Shown piece by piece: positions 1 through 11,895 of a stretch of 50,416 nt of DNA. The position numbers were made by a program, and so were the translations under genes. The stretch comes from Chlorokybus atmophyticus. Its lineage: Eukaryota > Streptophyta > Chlorokybophyceae > Chlorokybales > Chlorokybaceae. Where the stretch lies: the NCBI GenBank assembly GCA_009103225.1, contig RHPI01000732.1:111003-161418 (forward strand), given 5' to 3'. A model generated the notes under the pieces. It did no database searches. It was not told where the DNA came from and saw only the letters and a program-made list of their open reading frames with translations. The stretch's first letter is position 1, and every line of letters starts with the position of its first letter.

Positions 1-1260
1 GGGGCGGGCGAAGGTGCGGTTATCACCCAAACCAAGTTACCTCTAGTTCAATGAGAGCAATAAATGCGCTCATGCTTGAAAGCTTTCGCAATGCATGCCT
101 TTTGTTATGTGGTTAAGCATGCAACGAGTGGTATTCATAACCACTGAATGTTACGGTGTGTAGCAGAGTCGACTCTGCTGTAGGGTAATTTACGTTTATA
201 AATGACTTTATAAACATAAAAGTAGTATATACTTGGAAGTATTCGAGGTAAATATTGTATCACAATCTTCTTCATGTGCTGAAGCAAGCATTTTCATCTA
301 CTTTGCAATACTGCAATGTTGGAGCGCATTGTTTGCATGTGTTCAGAGCTGCAAATAGTAGTCGTAATACTAGTTGAACCAATGTTCATTCACTATAGGC
401 TTACGAGAATGTCACGCAACGGTTTGCGTTCGACAAGCCAAATGCTCACTCGTTGATATCGTGCACCTACACGTTGATGTGTACATATCAAAGTAGCAAG
501 CGGGCAACTTGGTCACATCGAATGTGAGATGTTGTTGTCATACATGATAAGACGCTATCACTTGGCACATGCGTACCAATGACTCTCTTAAAAACCCACG
601 TGGCCAAGTAAGACGCTGAAGGCACCACATAGACCCCATGTGTAGATTGCTCTTGTGGACCCTTATGGCCAAGCAGGAAGGCAACAATGCAGAGCCTAAC
701 AAGATGTATTTATAAGATCAATGCCGAATGGTGCTAAGAAACTCAGTCTTGTGCCCACTTGCTCAGTGCATAGGGTGCTTGCAATCATCAAGTCTACTCC
801 GGATGTAATGGATGGCGTAGCCGTTCAACCGGCATTCCTCCCCTCTTGAAGGAGTGGGTGGTGCGAAGTGAGCTCTGTGTGCGTGTGTGCATGCCATGCC
901 GGGAGGTCATCTCCATATAAAGGCGGAGTGTCTAGTTATGTGCAACGTGTAGCAATCAAACAATGAGTCCACGTGGTCCACTGCACTTTGAGTGGAGGTT
1001 TGCATTGAAAGTTCTCTGTCTACGCTATTGAGTGCTGGGTTGCATCATCATTATCAGTGATGCAAACCATGCAAGGGTCTGGCGGTGAAAGCCTACTTTG
1101 GAAGCCAGTGCGAATTCGAATCGTCACGAAGGCTCAACAATGCAGAGCTTCCCAACAAAATAAAACGGTATGTACATGGGCATGCGCGGATGCCATCTAC
1201 TACAAACATAGGCATTGCAGCCAGTTCACCAATGCCTGCAATCATTTGAATGCCATGGCA
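1..1260. other. 3' flank of SUVH gene, no gene recognised
   Basis: I see no open frame with family resemblance and no terminal repeat here. The sequence is moderately AT-rich with scattered TGCATGC-type words that are common through the whole window. It probably holds the 3' untranslated region and intergenic DNA of the SUVH gene, which ends at 1261 on the minus strand. Confidence 0.5.
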
Positions 1261-4200
1261 TCATGCGTCAAAGATGATATACTTCTTGCAGCCTTCCGCC
1301 CCGCAATGGCACAATGCGCGTCTTTCGTCTCCAGCTGAAGCAATGTTGCCATAGTCATAGCTCAATTCTGTAAGAGGGCCAATGTTCTCACCGGCAAACA
1401 AACACAGGTGCGGCATTCGAAGGTCATAGTTCTCCCAGAAGACGCACCTGCACACAGTTGACAAGAAGCATCAGCGACGTTACAACACAAGGTGGTGCAT
1501 ACGCCTGAAGTTGAAGCCATGCATCAATGCAATGGGTATGTGCTTGCAGGCCTGGCATGGGAGGTAACGAGATGGTACTTACTGTACAAACAGGTTGGGC
1601 CGGCAGCTGTGGTTGATAAACCGCGCCACATTGCCCTTCTTAAAAGCATCGAGCGCAAACTCATCCTTCTCAGGCAGCGCCAAGTCCTTGATGAAGCCTG
1701 TCTTCATGCGTGCTTCGCGACCCCCTTCGCCCCGCAACGTTGCCAGACAATCCATGTTGTAGCAGTACTGGTGATTGTCAAGGGTCTCCGCCTGCTCCAT
1801 TGTCATCACCTACATGTTTCATATCTCAGTGGCAATTCTCGGCCAATACCACATGTATAGACACCACATGTACAGGGTGCCTACCTCTCCAGTGTACTCG
1901 CACACGAATGCGCCAGCTGGAATTGTATCCCATGAGCGCACCCCCCACCCTTTGTTTGGTGTCTTGAACACCTCTAATCTGAAGACACAAACAATTGAAT
2001 ACCACTGACCATGACATAAGCATGACCAACCACCAACACGCTGTGCAGCAAGAAGGACACCGAGTCTCAACACCACTGGTATGACGCAAGCATGACCAAC
2101 CCACGACCAACAACACTGGCTGTGATATAAACGTGACATAAATGGACAAGGTCTGCACAGGAAGGCCAGAAGGACACTGACCTGTATCTTCGAATACCCA
2201 ACTGAGCGTTGCGATTGCGGCAGCTTGGACCACAACGGCTTTGCGGCCCGCACTCAAAGACAGCATCTGAACAAAGCACTGCTTGATTAGTAAAGCACCA
2301 CATACAGCATCAGCATAGACATGAGTGAGCAGGTGGTGACTCAGCCTCCTAGCATTCCATGCTATAAAGACGGACGCATGCACTGGGTACATACCTCTTG
2401 CATGACCAAGCCTTTGTTGCGGCTCGTTCAGGTACGCCCACTCCCCTCCATTGTAACTGAGCAGCAGGGATTTTTGCTTTCCTCGTTGGCCTTCACTGCA
2501 TGTGGCTTCCCTACTGGCAGGCGTGAGCAGCACCTCCAGCTCGGCAGGCCTGATCTGGCTCTTGACATACTTGAATGGCGCTGGCCTCTCGTCATCTACC
2601 GTGTTTACAACTGGGATAGGCAAGTGCTCTTGGCCACCAGCAAGGTCTTCATTAATCAGTCCAGGCCTGTCTAGTGCAACAGCTGTGCGTGGTAGGGACG
2701 ATAGTCTAAACTCAGCTGCAGTGGAAGTGAGAGGTGGTTGGTCGCCCAACCGTTTGAGTCTGAAGCGATAGATGAGCTTGCCCTGTGCACCACGGTCAGG
2801 AAAGGTGTCTACAACTTGGTAAAGCCCATCGTAAGTGAAGAGTGACCCGGAAATGCTGGAGGTATCCTTGCACCCACGGATCAGTCGAATAGGCACCGCT
2901 GTGTCCTTGGCCTTTGCTAGGGCTTGGTTCCCACCCGTCATAGTCTGGTCTTTGACTTGTTGTCGTGACCCATTAATGTCGTTTCCGCCTGCACGTGTTC
3001 ACAGTGACAACAAGCTAAGTAACGTGATACCTCATGCAACAACAATAGCACACAACACTTGAGCGAGTGATACTATGATTGCAATCTCAACGGTAAAGTT
3101 GGCTAATTTTTGTTGTTCATTGTTCGGCACAAACAGTGTAACTCCAATGAGAGATTCTACGACCATGTCAATGCGTTTTCCTTTGGTTGGCGGTCAGAAT
3201 GAAGCCTTCATATTATTGTTTCAGCCATGCACGCGGATTAGCACTGATACGTTCAAGTTGATGTCGGAATCAATTTCAACACGTAAAGTTCTGATCACTA
3301 CGATAAACATGTGCGTATGTGTGTGCGGGTGACTGTATGTGTCGCTGCATGCTTGCTCGTGTGTGTGTGGACTGAGACGTCTACACTTCATTGCACGCTA
3401 ATTTTACTGGCCCCGACATGGCTTCAGATCTATACATGCACGCACCTGATTGCGCCATACCAACCATGCACCCGTGCATGCTCCCAAGCACATTAGATTT
3501 TTGTGAGCACACCTTCACCGGTGTAGATAACATCCTCGCCCCCGTCAACATCGTCTTCATACATGCCACTCATAACAATGGACGAGACGACCGTTTCATC
3601 AAAGGGGCCATAGCCCCGGCCACCACCTCCACCCGCCTTGATGTAGTTGATGCCTCGCATGTGTGCCACATGCACGCCCATGACCGCCAATTGAGCTCGG
3701 AAGGTGAAACGGTCCCCTACTCGCAAGCCCGGCGGTTCCCCGAACACATCAGGCACGCCATCACCAGCCTGACGCATGGCTTTCATAGTCATGAGGTCAG
3801 GTCGTTGAGTCTTAGACTTCTCATTCCGATTGCGCTTGCCCGTCTTCGGGGGCTTGCACCGCTTTTCTTCTTCCTTGGTCCATCTGTAAGCGTCAATGAT
3901 ACTTGCGTAAAGACACAAAGTACCGCTTGGTGCAACATGCAAGTAGCGGCTTGCAGGCAAGGGATGAAGCGTATGTCGCAAGTGTGAGGTTGGCCGTCTG
4001 CTCTAGGTGCGTGGTAGAGTGCAGTACTGTGCATGGGTATGCGATCGTTGTCTGACGTACTGTACATTGCAATTTGCAACGTTGCGCAACAATAATTAAA
4101 TGTCAGACAACGATCGCTTAGCCATGCACACTCCTGCATTCCAAGGCGCACTAGAGCAGACGGGACTCCATACAACAGTTCAACCATTGCTTAGCAAAGC

Positions 4201-4896
4201 ACATGAACAATCAGTTTATCCAGAAGTTGCTCTTACGGACACAATTCTGGCGAGCAAGCCATACCCGTTACGACACTGCGCTTTCAGCTGAAGAGCAATC
4301 CGCCATGCATGCTACGGATTGGTGTGCGTGATGTGACCTTGCACTCTGCTGTGCCTATAGTAGTACGTTCTCTCTCTTGCATGCGGACAGCACGCAGCTG
4401 GCTAAGGCTGTGAAAAGCTGCTTCTCTCCAAGGTTAGCATACTGTTCACAACTCTCTTTGGCTTGCGGTGCGTTACAAGCACGCATGCAAGCAGCACGCA
4501 GCGTGCTTACTTGAGCAGCTCCTCGTCCCACTTGTGCTTGAGGCGGGTGTAAGCTTCTCTCTCTGCGGTAGTTTGGGGATCGGCTTCAGCCCGCTCTTGC
4601 TCAACATTGCCATCGTCCCTGTTGGCATGCTGGCCAGCCTCCGCCTCTGGTTCATCTGCTTGCTCCTGCGACGGCGCCGCCTCCGTCAGCTGAACTACCT
4701 GCTGCTCAGCCAATACCTGCAGCATAACAGCCTCGCCATTGGTGACCGCAGCGGTGGCGCTGGTGGTCACCACATGCTGCTGAACTACAGCGACCGCCCC
4801 ACCGCTCATGTCGCTGACCATCCCAGAGCCCACCTCGACAGCGACGACATTCACCCTGCCGACGCCCAGGTAGGCCGCCCGCCGCTTTCCCGCCAA
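1261..4896 (-). CDS. SUVH-type histone H3K9 methyltransferase (SRA + pre-SET + SET + post-SET), 7 exons
   Basis: Plant SUVH proteins bind methylated cytosine with their SRA (YDG) domain and methylate H3K9 through SET. I place coding exons at 4896-4511, 3883-3513, 2949-2395, 2266-2182, 1978-1885, 1809-1583 and 1447-1261. Every junction is GT/AG, phases agree, and the total is 1905 nt (634 aa, normal for the family). Exon 1 gives an acidic, Ala/Val-rich N-terminus. SRA spans about residues 177-325 (PGLRVGDRFTFRAQL, VVSSIVMSGMYEDD, TYDGLYQVVD). Pre-SET follows VVNTVDDERPAPFKYV and includes VFECGPQSRCGPSCRNR. SET has NKGWGVRSWDTIPAGAFVCE, the cofactor/catalytic GNVARFINHSCRPNL and ELSYDYG. Post-SET is CHCGAEGC. 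The first pre-SET cysteines are largely missing in the frame used. The start is the first ATG of the exon 1 frame. Acceptor 2950 is the least certain junction. Confidence 0.88.
3993..4163. repeat. Imperfect inverted repeat (foldback/MITE-like) in SUVH intron 1
   Basis: The two arms start CCGTCTGCTCTAGGTGCG and end CGCACTAGAGCAGACGG. Inside them GTGCATGG..GCGATCGTTGTCTGAC pairs with GTCAGACAACGATCGC..CCATGCAC. Arms are about 60 bp with a short AT-rich loop near 4070. It lies entirely in the intron between exons 1 and 2. No transposase is present. I did not find a clear target duplication. Confidence 0.6.
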
Positions 4897-6499
4897 ACTC
4901 TACATAAGCATACGCTGATTTGAATTCTGAGAGCATGAAATGAGTTTCATCGGCCGCAAGTGGCGATGCAGGCTTCTGCTGTCAGGTTACAGGGCGACCT
5001 TTGATCAGCGTACTTTACACGAAGACATGCATGTTGTACTGTAATTGGTTACCACCCTTCTTGTATTAGGGGGTTCAGCATAAGGGCAAGTAACAAAATT
5101 GAATGTTGCAAGTTACATGTCATGGTCCCGATACACATTATGTTGCATATAAAGCATGCAATTACTACTCGTACATTTGAACATTCTCACTAACAAGCTT
5201 GCATTTGTAGCGTATTCATATTTACATTATTGTGAACATGGATATGAACCCTCATGACCACCACTTGTACCTCAACAATGTAGAATGTAGAAAACCTAGT
5301 ACGAGCTTATTAATCCATCTCATAAGTATACACGCGGGGGAGAGGAAGAGCAGGAGGGAGGGAGTGGTCGTGCTTGCCATTGCCATCAACGACTAACCCC
5401 GGCCCATGTGGGCAAGTATGTCAATGACTATGTGTTGTTTGGGGGCTGTGCATGTAGAGGGTAGCTAGACAAAGTAGGTAACGCACATAGCCTGGCGGTG
5501 GTGGTGTGAATATAATGATAATGGTGAATGCTTTGTGCGTGTGCATGTGATTGTAGCATGTGCAGCAACCGAGTGCGCATATATGGCAGCAGGTGTGATG
5601 CAGCACCCCGTATAAAATGAGTGCTTGCATGCTCTCAATGCGACATCATATCAATGGCATAATTGATGTAATGCACCATGCAATCAAGACAAGCCTTTCA
5701 ATTATATCATGCTTGAAATAGCCCACACGTTGCCCTTGCTTTGATTTCGTCAACTAGTCGCGCCTCCCCTACTGCCCTTGTCTAGTGTCGTAGTGCACCT
5801 AGTCTCCGTTGAATGGCTCCAATGTTTTGTTGTCCTAATATGCTTGGTTGCGGTTAATGCAATGCAATTGTGCTTGCGTGTGCCTTGTGCTACTGATTGG
5901 CCCCTGCTGTGACACAAGTCCATGTCTTGTTCAGAAGATGCTGGACACAATGCATACACACATAGATACACAGTTTTGCTCGTGATACTTTTACACAAGT
6001 TATACACAATTACCAAACATTCTTACACGTGCCATCATCCGCACATAAGTTGAACTGTAAGTTGATAGTTAGCGGACATGCAATCTGTCCATGGCCTCGC
6101 CATTTCGCAAGCTGTAGCTATAGCTGCTGCATGTGCAACTTTCATGCTGCCTGTAAAAATATATCTTTCTTTGGATCTCAACATTATGACACTACAATGC
6201 TGAGCATCACAAACGGATGAAGTGCACATGCCTTTCAATTGAAAGCGGATGTACCAGTGACACCAAGTCGCGTACACCTGATCTCGCAGCAATGTGTGGC
6301 GACTCAATCCTTCAATACTCGATGAGTTAGCAGGTCAACTCAGTGATGCTGAGCGGGCGATGGTTACAGCTGAACCAAGGCTGCAGCAATCAACCCACCG
6401 CGCTTGGCCTTGGACACAACACCTACACATGATTTTAGAGTAACTAGCAGTTTGGGGCTAAGCTTACACATGCGGCTATACACATTGGCACAAGACTCA
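4897..6499. other. Intergenic: SUVH upstream region and CYB561 3' flank
   Basis: This separates the SUVH start from the 3' end of the CYB561-DOMON gene, both on the minus strand. A purine-rich run (GGGGGAGAGGAAGAGCAGG) sits near 5336. I see no convincing coding exon, TATA box or RNA gene. An untranslated SUVH leader exon could be here, but nothing in the sequence proves it. Confidence 0.4.
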
Positions 6500-8556
6500 C
6501 TACAAATCAGCACCATTCGCAGCCACAACTGCTATGATGCCATCAGGCTTGCGCGAGCCCTTGTCGGATAGTGGGCTTGTGTTCAATGGCTGCTCCACGG
6601 TTCGCCCCTTGATGCTGGCATCCAGACTGACCGTGCGAGCTGGCCCTGTGCCCTGCCCGCTCTCCACTGATTCATGCTTCGGTTGGTCCTTGCCATGATA
6701 CCGCATCCGCCAAAACTCAAGCGCGAGGGCCACAGCTGCCAGCACGCCAACATACACACCAAAGGCAATGTTCACAGCCTGCCCGACAAACAGCAGCATG
6801 ATGTCAGCGTTAGTCAAAAACGCAAGTCATAATGTCCACTGCACAGTGCTAGCGTGCACAAACAGGTCCTCTAAAATTCACCTTTGGACTATAGCCTTGC
6901 AAGAACGCGTAGCGGTTGATGCCTTTGAAGATGGTCACCGCTGCCATGATGATGACACTGATACCGATGAGGCGATGAGGCCAGGACCACAACTGCCTGT
7001 ACTTGTGGTGCACTGGAGGTCGGAACAGAGCGAGCAGGACATTGGTCACTGCAAGTGCGTACACAGCTGTGCCCAGTTTGCCGTGCCATGTTCCGTAAGG
7101 CAAGAGCTTCGCCATTGCTATGATGAAGGCAACAGTAGCCAGTATCACACCAGTGATCTGCACTCACACCAAACAACACGTCAGCACCATCACCTGTCAT
7201 ACAATTCACAGTAACAGCAGCAAACCATTGAGCTTGTAAGGCATGCTAACGAGCCTCGTACCTGTATCGAGTAATGCATGTGGAACCATACAGGGTCTTT
7301 GTATCGCAGGTTGCGTGCAACGAGTACGCCGAGCGGCAACAGCACACCAAATGCTATAAAGTTGATAATCCCATGAGCCAGCTGAGCTGCTTTCTTCGAA
7401 AAGGGTGACGATGATGGCACGTTCTGTGCTTGGCCAGTGCTGAAGTCAACCTGAGTAGCACCCCTGCAAGCAAAGCATGCTTGCTGTGTACAGTAACAAC
7501 TCAACCAGGTCCCACACTCAATGGCCAACAGTCACTGGTGGATGTACCTAGTTGTCCCATGGTAGGCAAGACCATCAAAGTTGCTGGAGGAATACGACCA
7601 TATGAGCTGAGTCGTGGCAGTAAGCTGGAGAAACTCCGGCAGTGCGCTGTTTACATCCAGCTGCCACCTGCAAGACTTGTGCATATGTGGCATTTGCGAG
7701 GGTATGCACTCTGACACTCAATGTGGAGCCCCACAACGCACAAACCTGACGGTCGTTGTTGTGGAGTTCTGAGAGCCGCTTTTACTGCTTAGGCGGATGC
7801 CATTGTTGGGCACTACTTGAGAAGGAACTTGACCATTCAAGTTGTACATGTTGATGTCTAAAGTGCCGGTTGAATCGTCCACCCAGCCAATCACAGCCTG
7901 ACTGCCCACCTGCATACACAATGACAGTCATGCCAGGAAATCGAGCGAGGTGGTTGTTGATGTGACAACGAAGTCCCTCTTCACAACATGCAGTCTACAT
8001 TGAACGCACCATTCCGCCGTCTTTCGAGAAGCCAAGGCCGACAAAGCCTGTCGTTTCCGCAACACTTGCAACCTCCAGCTTCGTGTCATTCAAAGTCCAG
8101 TGCAGAACGTACCTACAACAATGTTTGAAGTAAGCCTTCAAAGCATACGTCCAAGCTGCACTAAGCTTTTGGCGAGACAGACTACTTGCACATGACTTGC
8201 CATGCACGAAACATATGCACCCTCCCCTCCCCCGCCCCTTTCTTCCCCTCAACCCCTCGCAGCCCTGTGTAACGGATATGCAAGCAAATCCAAAGTGGAT
8301 TCAACACTGTTTTGGGTAGTACGTCTCATGCCATCCGTTCATGCATTCGCACTGACCTGGTTCCATCAAGCTGCGTAGAGCACTGGAGGAGTGGGCTAGG
8401 CTGGCATGCAACCTGTGCAGAAGCACTGCGCGCACAAGCTGCCGCCCACACTGCCACCAGCAAAGTGCATGCTGCTGCGCATGCTGTGTCTATGCTGCGA
8501 CGGTGTGCAAGATAGCTCCCCTTGCGCTTGCTTTGCAGGTGAGCAGTAGACTCCAT
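6500..8556 (-). CDS. DOMON and cytochrome b561 domain protein, 7 exons
   Basis: This is a membrane oxidoreductase of the plant CYB561-DOMON family, thought to pass electrons across the plasma membrane from ascorbate. Exons are 8556-8357, 8112-8010, 7909-7746, 7667-7548, 7463-7262, 7157-6882 and 6778-6500. All junctions are GT/AG, phases agree, and the total is 1344 nt (447 aa plus stop). Residues 1-45 form a long signal peptide ending SASAQ. DOMON covers about 55-200 (YVLHWTLND, GGMV/GSQAVIGW across a splice). The b561 core has four candidate haem histidines in LAHGIINF, WFHMHYSIQ, GTWHGKLG and WPHRLIG, within five hydrophobic helices. The tail after 420 is polar and probably cytosolic. The start is the ATG before the signal peptide; an in-frame ATG at 8574 is the alternative. 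I see no lesion, so the gene looks functional. Confidence 0.87.
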
Positions 8557-9634
8557 TTCTAATATGCAACGCAAACGTTGAGGCGTTCGGCATGTCTACG
8601 CTGATAAGCGTGTCAGCCAAGGCAGGGACCAGAGCTAACCAACGACACTAAGGGCAAAGCGCAATGAGTACAAAGTGAGTGCTAGTGCTCAACCAACAGG
8701 GTACTACTTAAACATCTTGGTAAAAGCGACGAATGCATAGCAATTTACGGGTATATACCAATGGTAGCAGCCTGCGGCAGTAGTCTCAACCGAGAGCTGC
8801 GCACTTGGCAATTATCAACTTATTAAGCCGACAAAGCACAGTGTCCACAACGGCAATTGCTTGGGCAATGCAGGCACGCAAAGCAAAGGAATTGAGTGTG
8901 CATTGCTGTTGTGAACCCTTGTAGCACATGCACGAACGCTTACCCCAAACTTGGACGACGCTTGCTGGTCAGCAAGCAAGCCAAGCAAGCAAGTACCCGG
9001 CGGCAGACTGACTAATCGCAGCGTCAATGCTTGGCCGCAATCAACCTCTCCTCGCAAGCTCAGCTGTCACCCAGGCGACTGCCAACCTCGCCGCCGACCC
9101 CAGCCATCCCGACAACGTGGCTGAGTACGCCGCGTCGCCCGCTTGCCATCATGCCGCCCAGTAGCGCAGCAAGCGACAAACAATGAGGCTGCAATGTTGC
9201 TCCTACGCTGCCTACCAGCTACTGCAGCGTGTTGCCATGCATTTGTTACGGTAAATTTTACAATAACGTTTGATGTGATAACGTGATGGGTCACCTTGCA
9301 CGCGCATGCAGACGGTACCAGTTCCCCCGTAACTTACGTTTTGTGATGGTCTCAAACCTGAAGCCTGAAACTTTCATACTGAACGCGGCCGGGCCGCCTG
9401 TCGCGTTTCAGCTACTTCGGTGCCTGGAGTGCCTCAGCGCGCTATGGTACGTTGGAAGGGTACGCGGGTGTCAGGTGGCTGCGCGCTGAGGCACTAGGCG
9501 ACGCACTGCATTGCAGTAACGGTGGCAGGGACCTCGCGCGCGTGATGACCCTTGCAGCAAGTAACTGGTGAAAATCTTAGTCTTTTGTCAACCCCGTTCC
9601 AGATATCAATTACTGCAGCAGCGGATTACCGGTA
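8557..9634. other. Upstream region of CYB561-DOMON, no gene recognised
   Basis: This should hold the promoter and leader of the CYB561-DOMON gene. I find no coding exon with family resemblance. A short repeat of AGCAAGCAAGCC units occurs near 8975. No confident TATA box. Confidence 0.4.
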
Positions 9635-10102
9635 CAGTCTACCCCCGCTAAGAGACTTCGCTCCAAGAGAATAACCCCGCTTATAGCATAGAATGTGAGA
9701 TTACAATGGTTTTACAGGCAAATGTTGGTGCCTAAGAGAATATGACTAATCGCGAAGAGCATATACTTGTTTCATGAAATTCTTGCAAGTTTGAGTGTGC
9801 ATATTCTCAACATCGAGGGAGGAGACGTGACGGGTGTGGCATAAGGCGTGATGAGCGTGACGATCAGGGCATGATGGGCAAGGTGTGACGCGCAACCAGC
9901 GTGATGGGTGCAATGTCGCGACGGGCGTGACATGATGCGCGTAATATAATAAGCGTGACGGGCGTGATAAAACGGCGTTTATAGCATATTTATGCTCTTG
10001 ACATCTAAGAGCATGTTATTCTCTTAAACGCCAAGAGCATAACCTCGCCAAGAGCATACGATTGCTTGGGACAAACAGTATGCTCTTAGCGAGGGTAGAC
10101 TG
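9635..10102. mobile_element. MITE 1, deletion derivative of the Tigger-like element
   Basis: Terminal inverted repeats are CAGTCTACCCCCGCTAAGAG at the left and the complement of CAGTCTACCCTCGCTAAGAG at the right, flanked by TA on both sides. CAGT ends with TA target sites are typical of pogo/Tigger elements. The left 200 bp matches the right end of the transposon at 23600-23847, and the right 130 bp matches its left end at 14765-14890, so this is an internally deleted copy. Words AAGAGCATA and AAGAGAATA recur near both ends. The flanks form a palindromic target (ACCGG-TA-CCGGT). There is no coding capacity. Confidence 0.85.
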
Positions 10103-11143
10103 TACCGGTAAGTCGTTTTATTAGATCATGCATATACTGAAGTTTATCTTTCAGGCAGTGCAGGTCACTGCTGAACTAGTATAAACAAACTCGTATTCAG
10201 CAATCGTAGCGATTGATTTTCAGTAATGCAAATGGCAAACCTTTTGACACTGATGTTATGTCACTTGAGGTTATGGTCGATGCATTGTAGCTATCATTTA
10301 TACGTGTCACGCCTATAAGGCTGAAAAAAGTCATTATGTGTCCCTTACTTTTGTTAGTAGCAAGGGACCCACTGGGATTTTCCATTTCATAAACGGGTGT
10401 AAGTGCTTACGGCGTGTGCTCTCATGCGGTCTGCTTTTTGGCCTATGAGGGCCTTGAGTGATGATAAACTACGCAAGGCATTGATGCTGGGGTAGCACAG
10501 AGCTTGTCAAGGCCTATCGCATGTGAGCCACGGGAAGTGTAACAGTTGACTGTTACAAAAAGTGGCAGTTTGCTGAACAGAGAGTCAAGTCGGCAAACCA
10601 CGGGATCTGCACTGTGGTATTGCGATTTGCCACATGTGTGACAATCGCAAGGCAAGTGGTGCCTATGGGCAATCCGCAAGTACATATGTACGATGAGAGC
10701 CTAGGTTTGTGTGATTCAAAGGTAGGATAGTTACACCTACAGTAACACGCGGTGGTTAAATTCTTCTTAGGTGGAGTTTGTTGGTTCCGATGTTGGAACA
10801 AGGTCAGAGCATAGTCACAACGCCTAGGTGGCCTTAGACCTCATGTGTGTCAGGTCGGGAGAGTAGCAAATGATATGAATGTTCAGTTGCATCCTTAAGT
10901 AGGGATTGGATGAATGGTTGAAGGCATCCGTGTGTGTTTGCCTTGCAAGAGGGCCACTTGTGCGTGGCACACGGCTTGACATTCGGAAACCAAATATGGT
11001 CCTGTCACAAACCCCGCGAACCATGCATTGTCCGTTCCGCGCGGGCTGGTGCGCGGGAGACGGACATTTCCTGGTCCGTTCGGGGGACAATTCCTGGTGC
11101 GCAATTGCGCACATGACACGGTTCGTGCCGCACCATACATGTA

Positions 11144-11331
11144 CAGTCTAATCTCGATAAGTGCATACTCAATTAGTGCATAAATTCGGCCATCACCGAC
11201 GTCTTCAGGGGGAAGACCTGTGAGTTATGCACTTAAAGCGGGTGCATAATGTATGCACTTAACGAGGATGCATAAACGCGATAAGTGCATAAGCCCGTTC
11301 CCGATGGTATGCACTTATCAAGGTTGGACTG
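11144..11331. mobile_element. MITE 2, pogo/Tigger-like, different subterminal motif
   Basis: The ends are CAGTCTAATCTCGATAAG and the complement of CAGTCCAACCTTGATAAG, with TA on both sides. The 188-bp interior is built from repeats of AAGTGCATA in both orientations. The layout is like MITE 1, but the repeated word is changed from AAGAGCATA to AAGTGCATA. It lies inside foldback element F2 and splits a palindrome of that element (GTGCCGCACCATA and its complement). Confidence 0.75.
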
Positions 11332-11769
11332 TATATGGTGCGGCACGGACCAGTCAGCCACGTTGGTTCTTGGATGCGGACCAGGTACGGTTCCGCAGCG
11401 TTGCGGTCCTGCTGTCGCGCGTGGTACCCAATCCTTTCGGTACAGCAGCTGGTGCGGCACGGACCAATGACTTTGCTGGTCCGTATGCATTTATTGACAG
11501 GCCGCCGCCCCGGCTGTCGGAAATTGCTCACCGACAGGTGGACAGCCGCAAATGGTCGGCGGCTAACTGATAGCCGGGCTGTCAGTTATTAATTGATAAG
11601 CTGTAAGGGGCTATCTGTGCAATTATCATCGTTATCATAACTGCATGTGCACGAAGCTGCGAATATTATAGACATGTTCTCGTAACATGCAATAATGTAT
11701 ATATGTACATATACGTCATATAAATAAATATCATCTATAATGATATCTCCAGAATACTTTTAACGCGCA

Positions 11770-11895
11770 CATCACTAAATAGACTGATGTGTATGTATAT
11801 GTATATGTATTTTTATGTGTACATGTACTTATACGTGCATATATGTATATATATATATACATATATATATATATACATATATATATATATGCATG
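11770..11895. repeat. TA/GTATAT microsatellite
   Basis: Runs of GTATATGTATATGTAT are followed by (TA)n broken by ACA. This explains the short Tyr/Ile-rich open frames on both strands, which are not genes. Confidence 0.8.

Noticed and set aside
1492-2771. Plus-strand open frames over the SUVH locus (1492-1860, 1710-1967, 2321-2674, 2502-2771)
   Set aside because: They are antisense shadows of the SUVH exons and show no domain.
3391-3987. 198-codon plus-strand frame opposite the SRA exon
   Set aside because: Antisense to the well-supported SRA exon, with no family resemblance.
11837-11895. TA-rich tract as an origin or matrix-attachment site
   Set aside because: It is a plain microsatellite; nothing beyond base composition supports a function.
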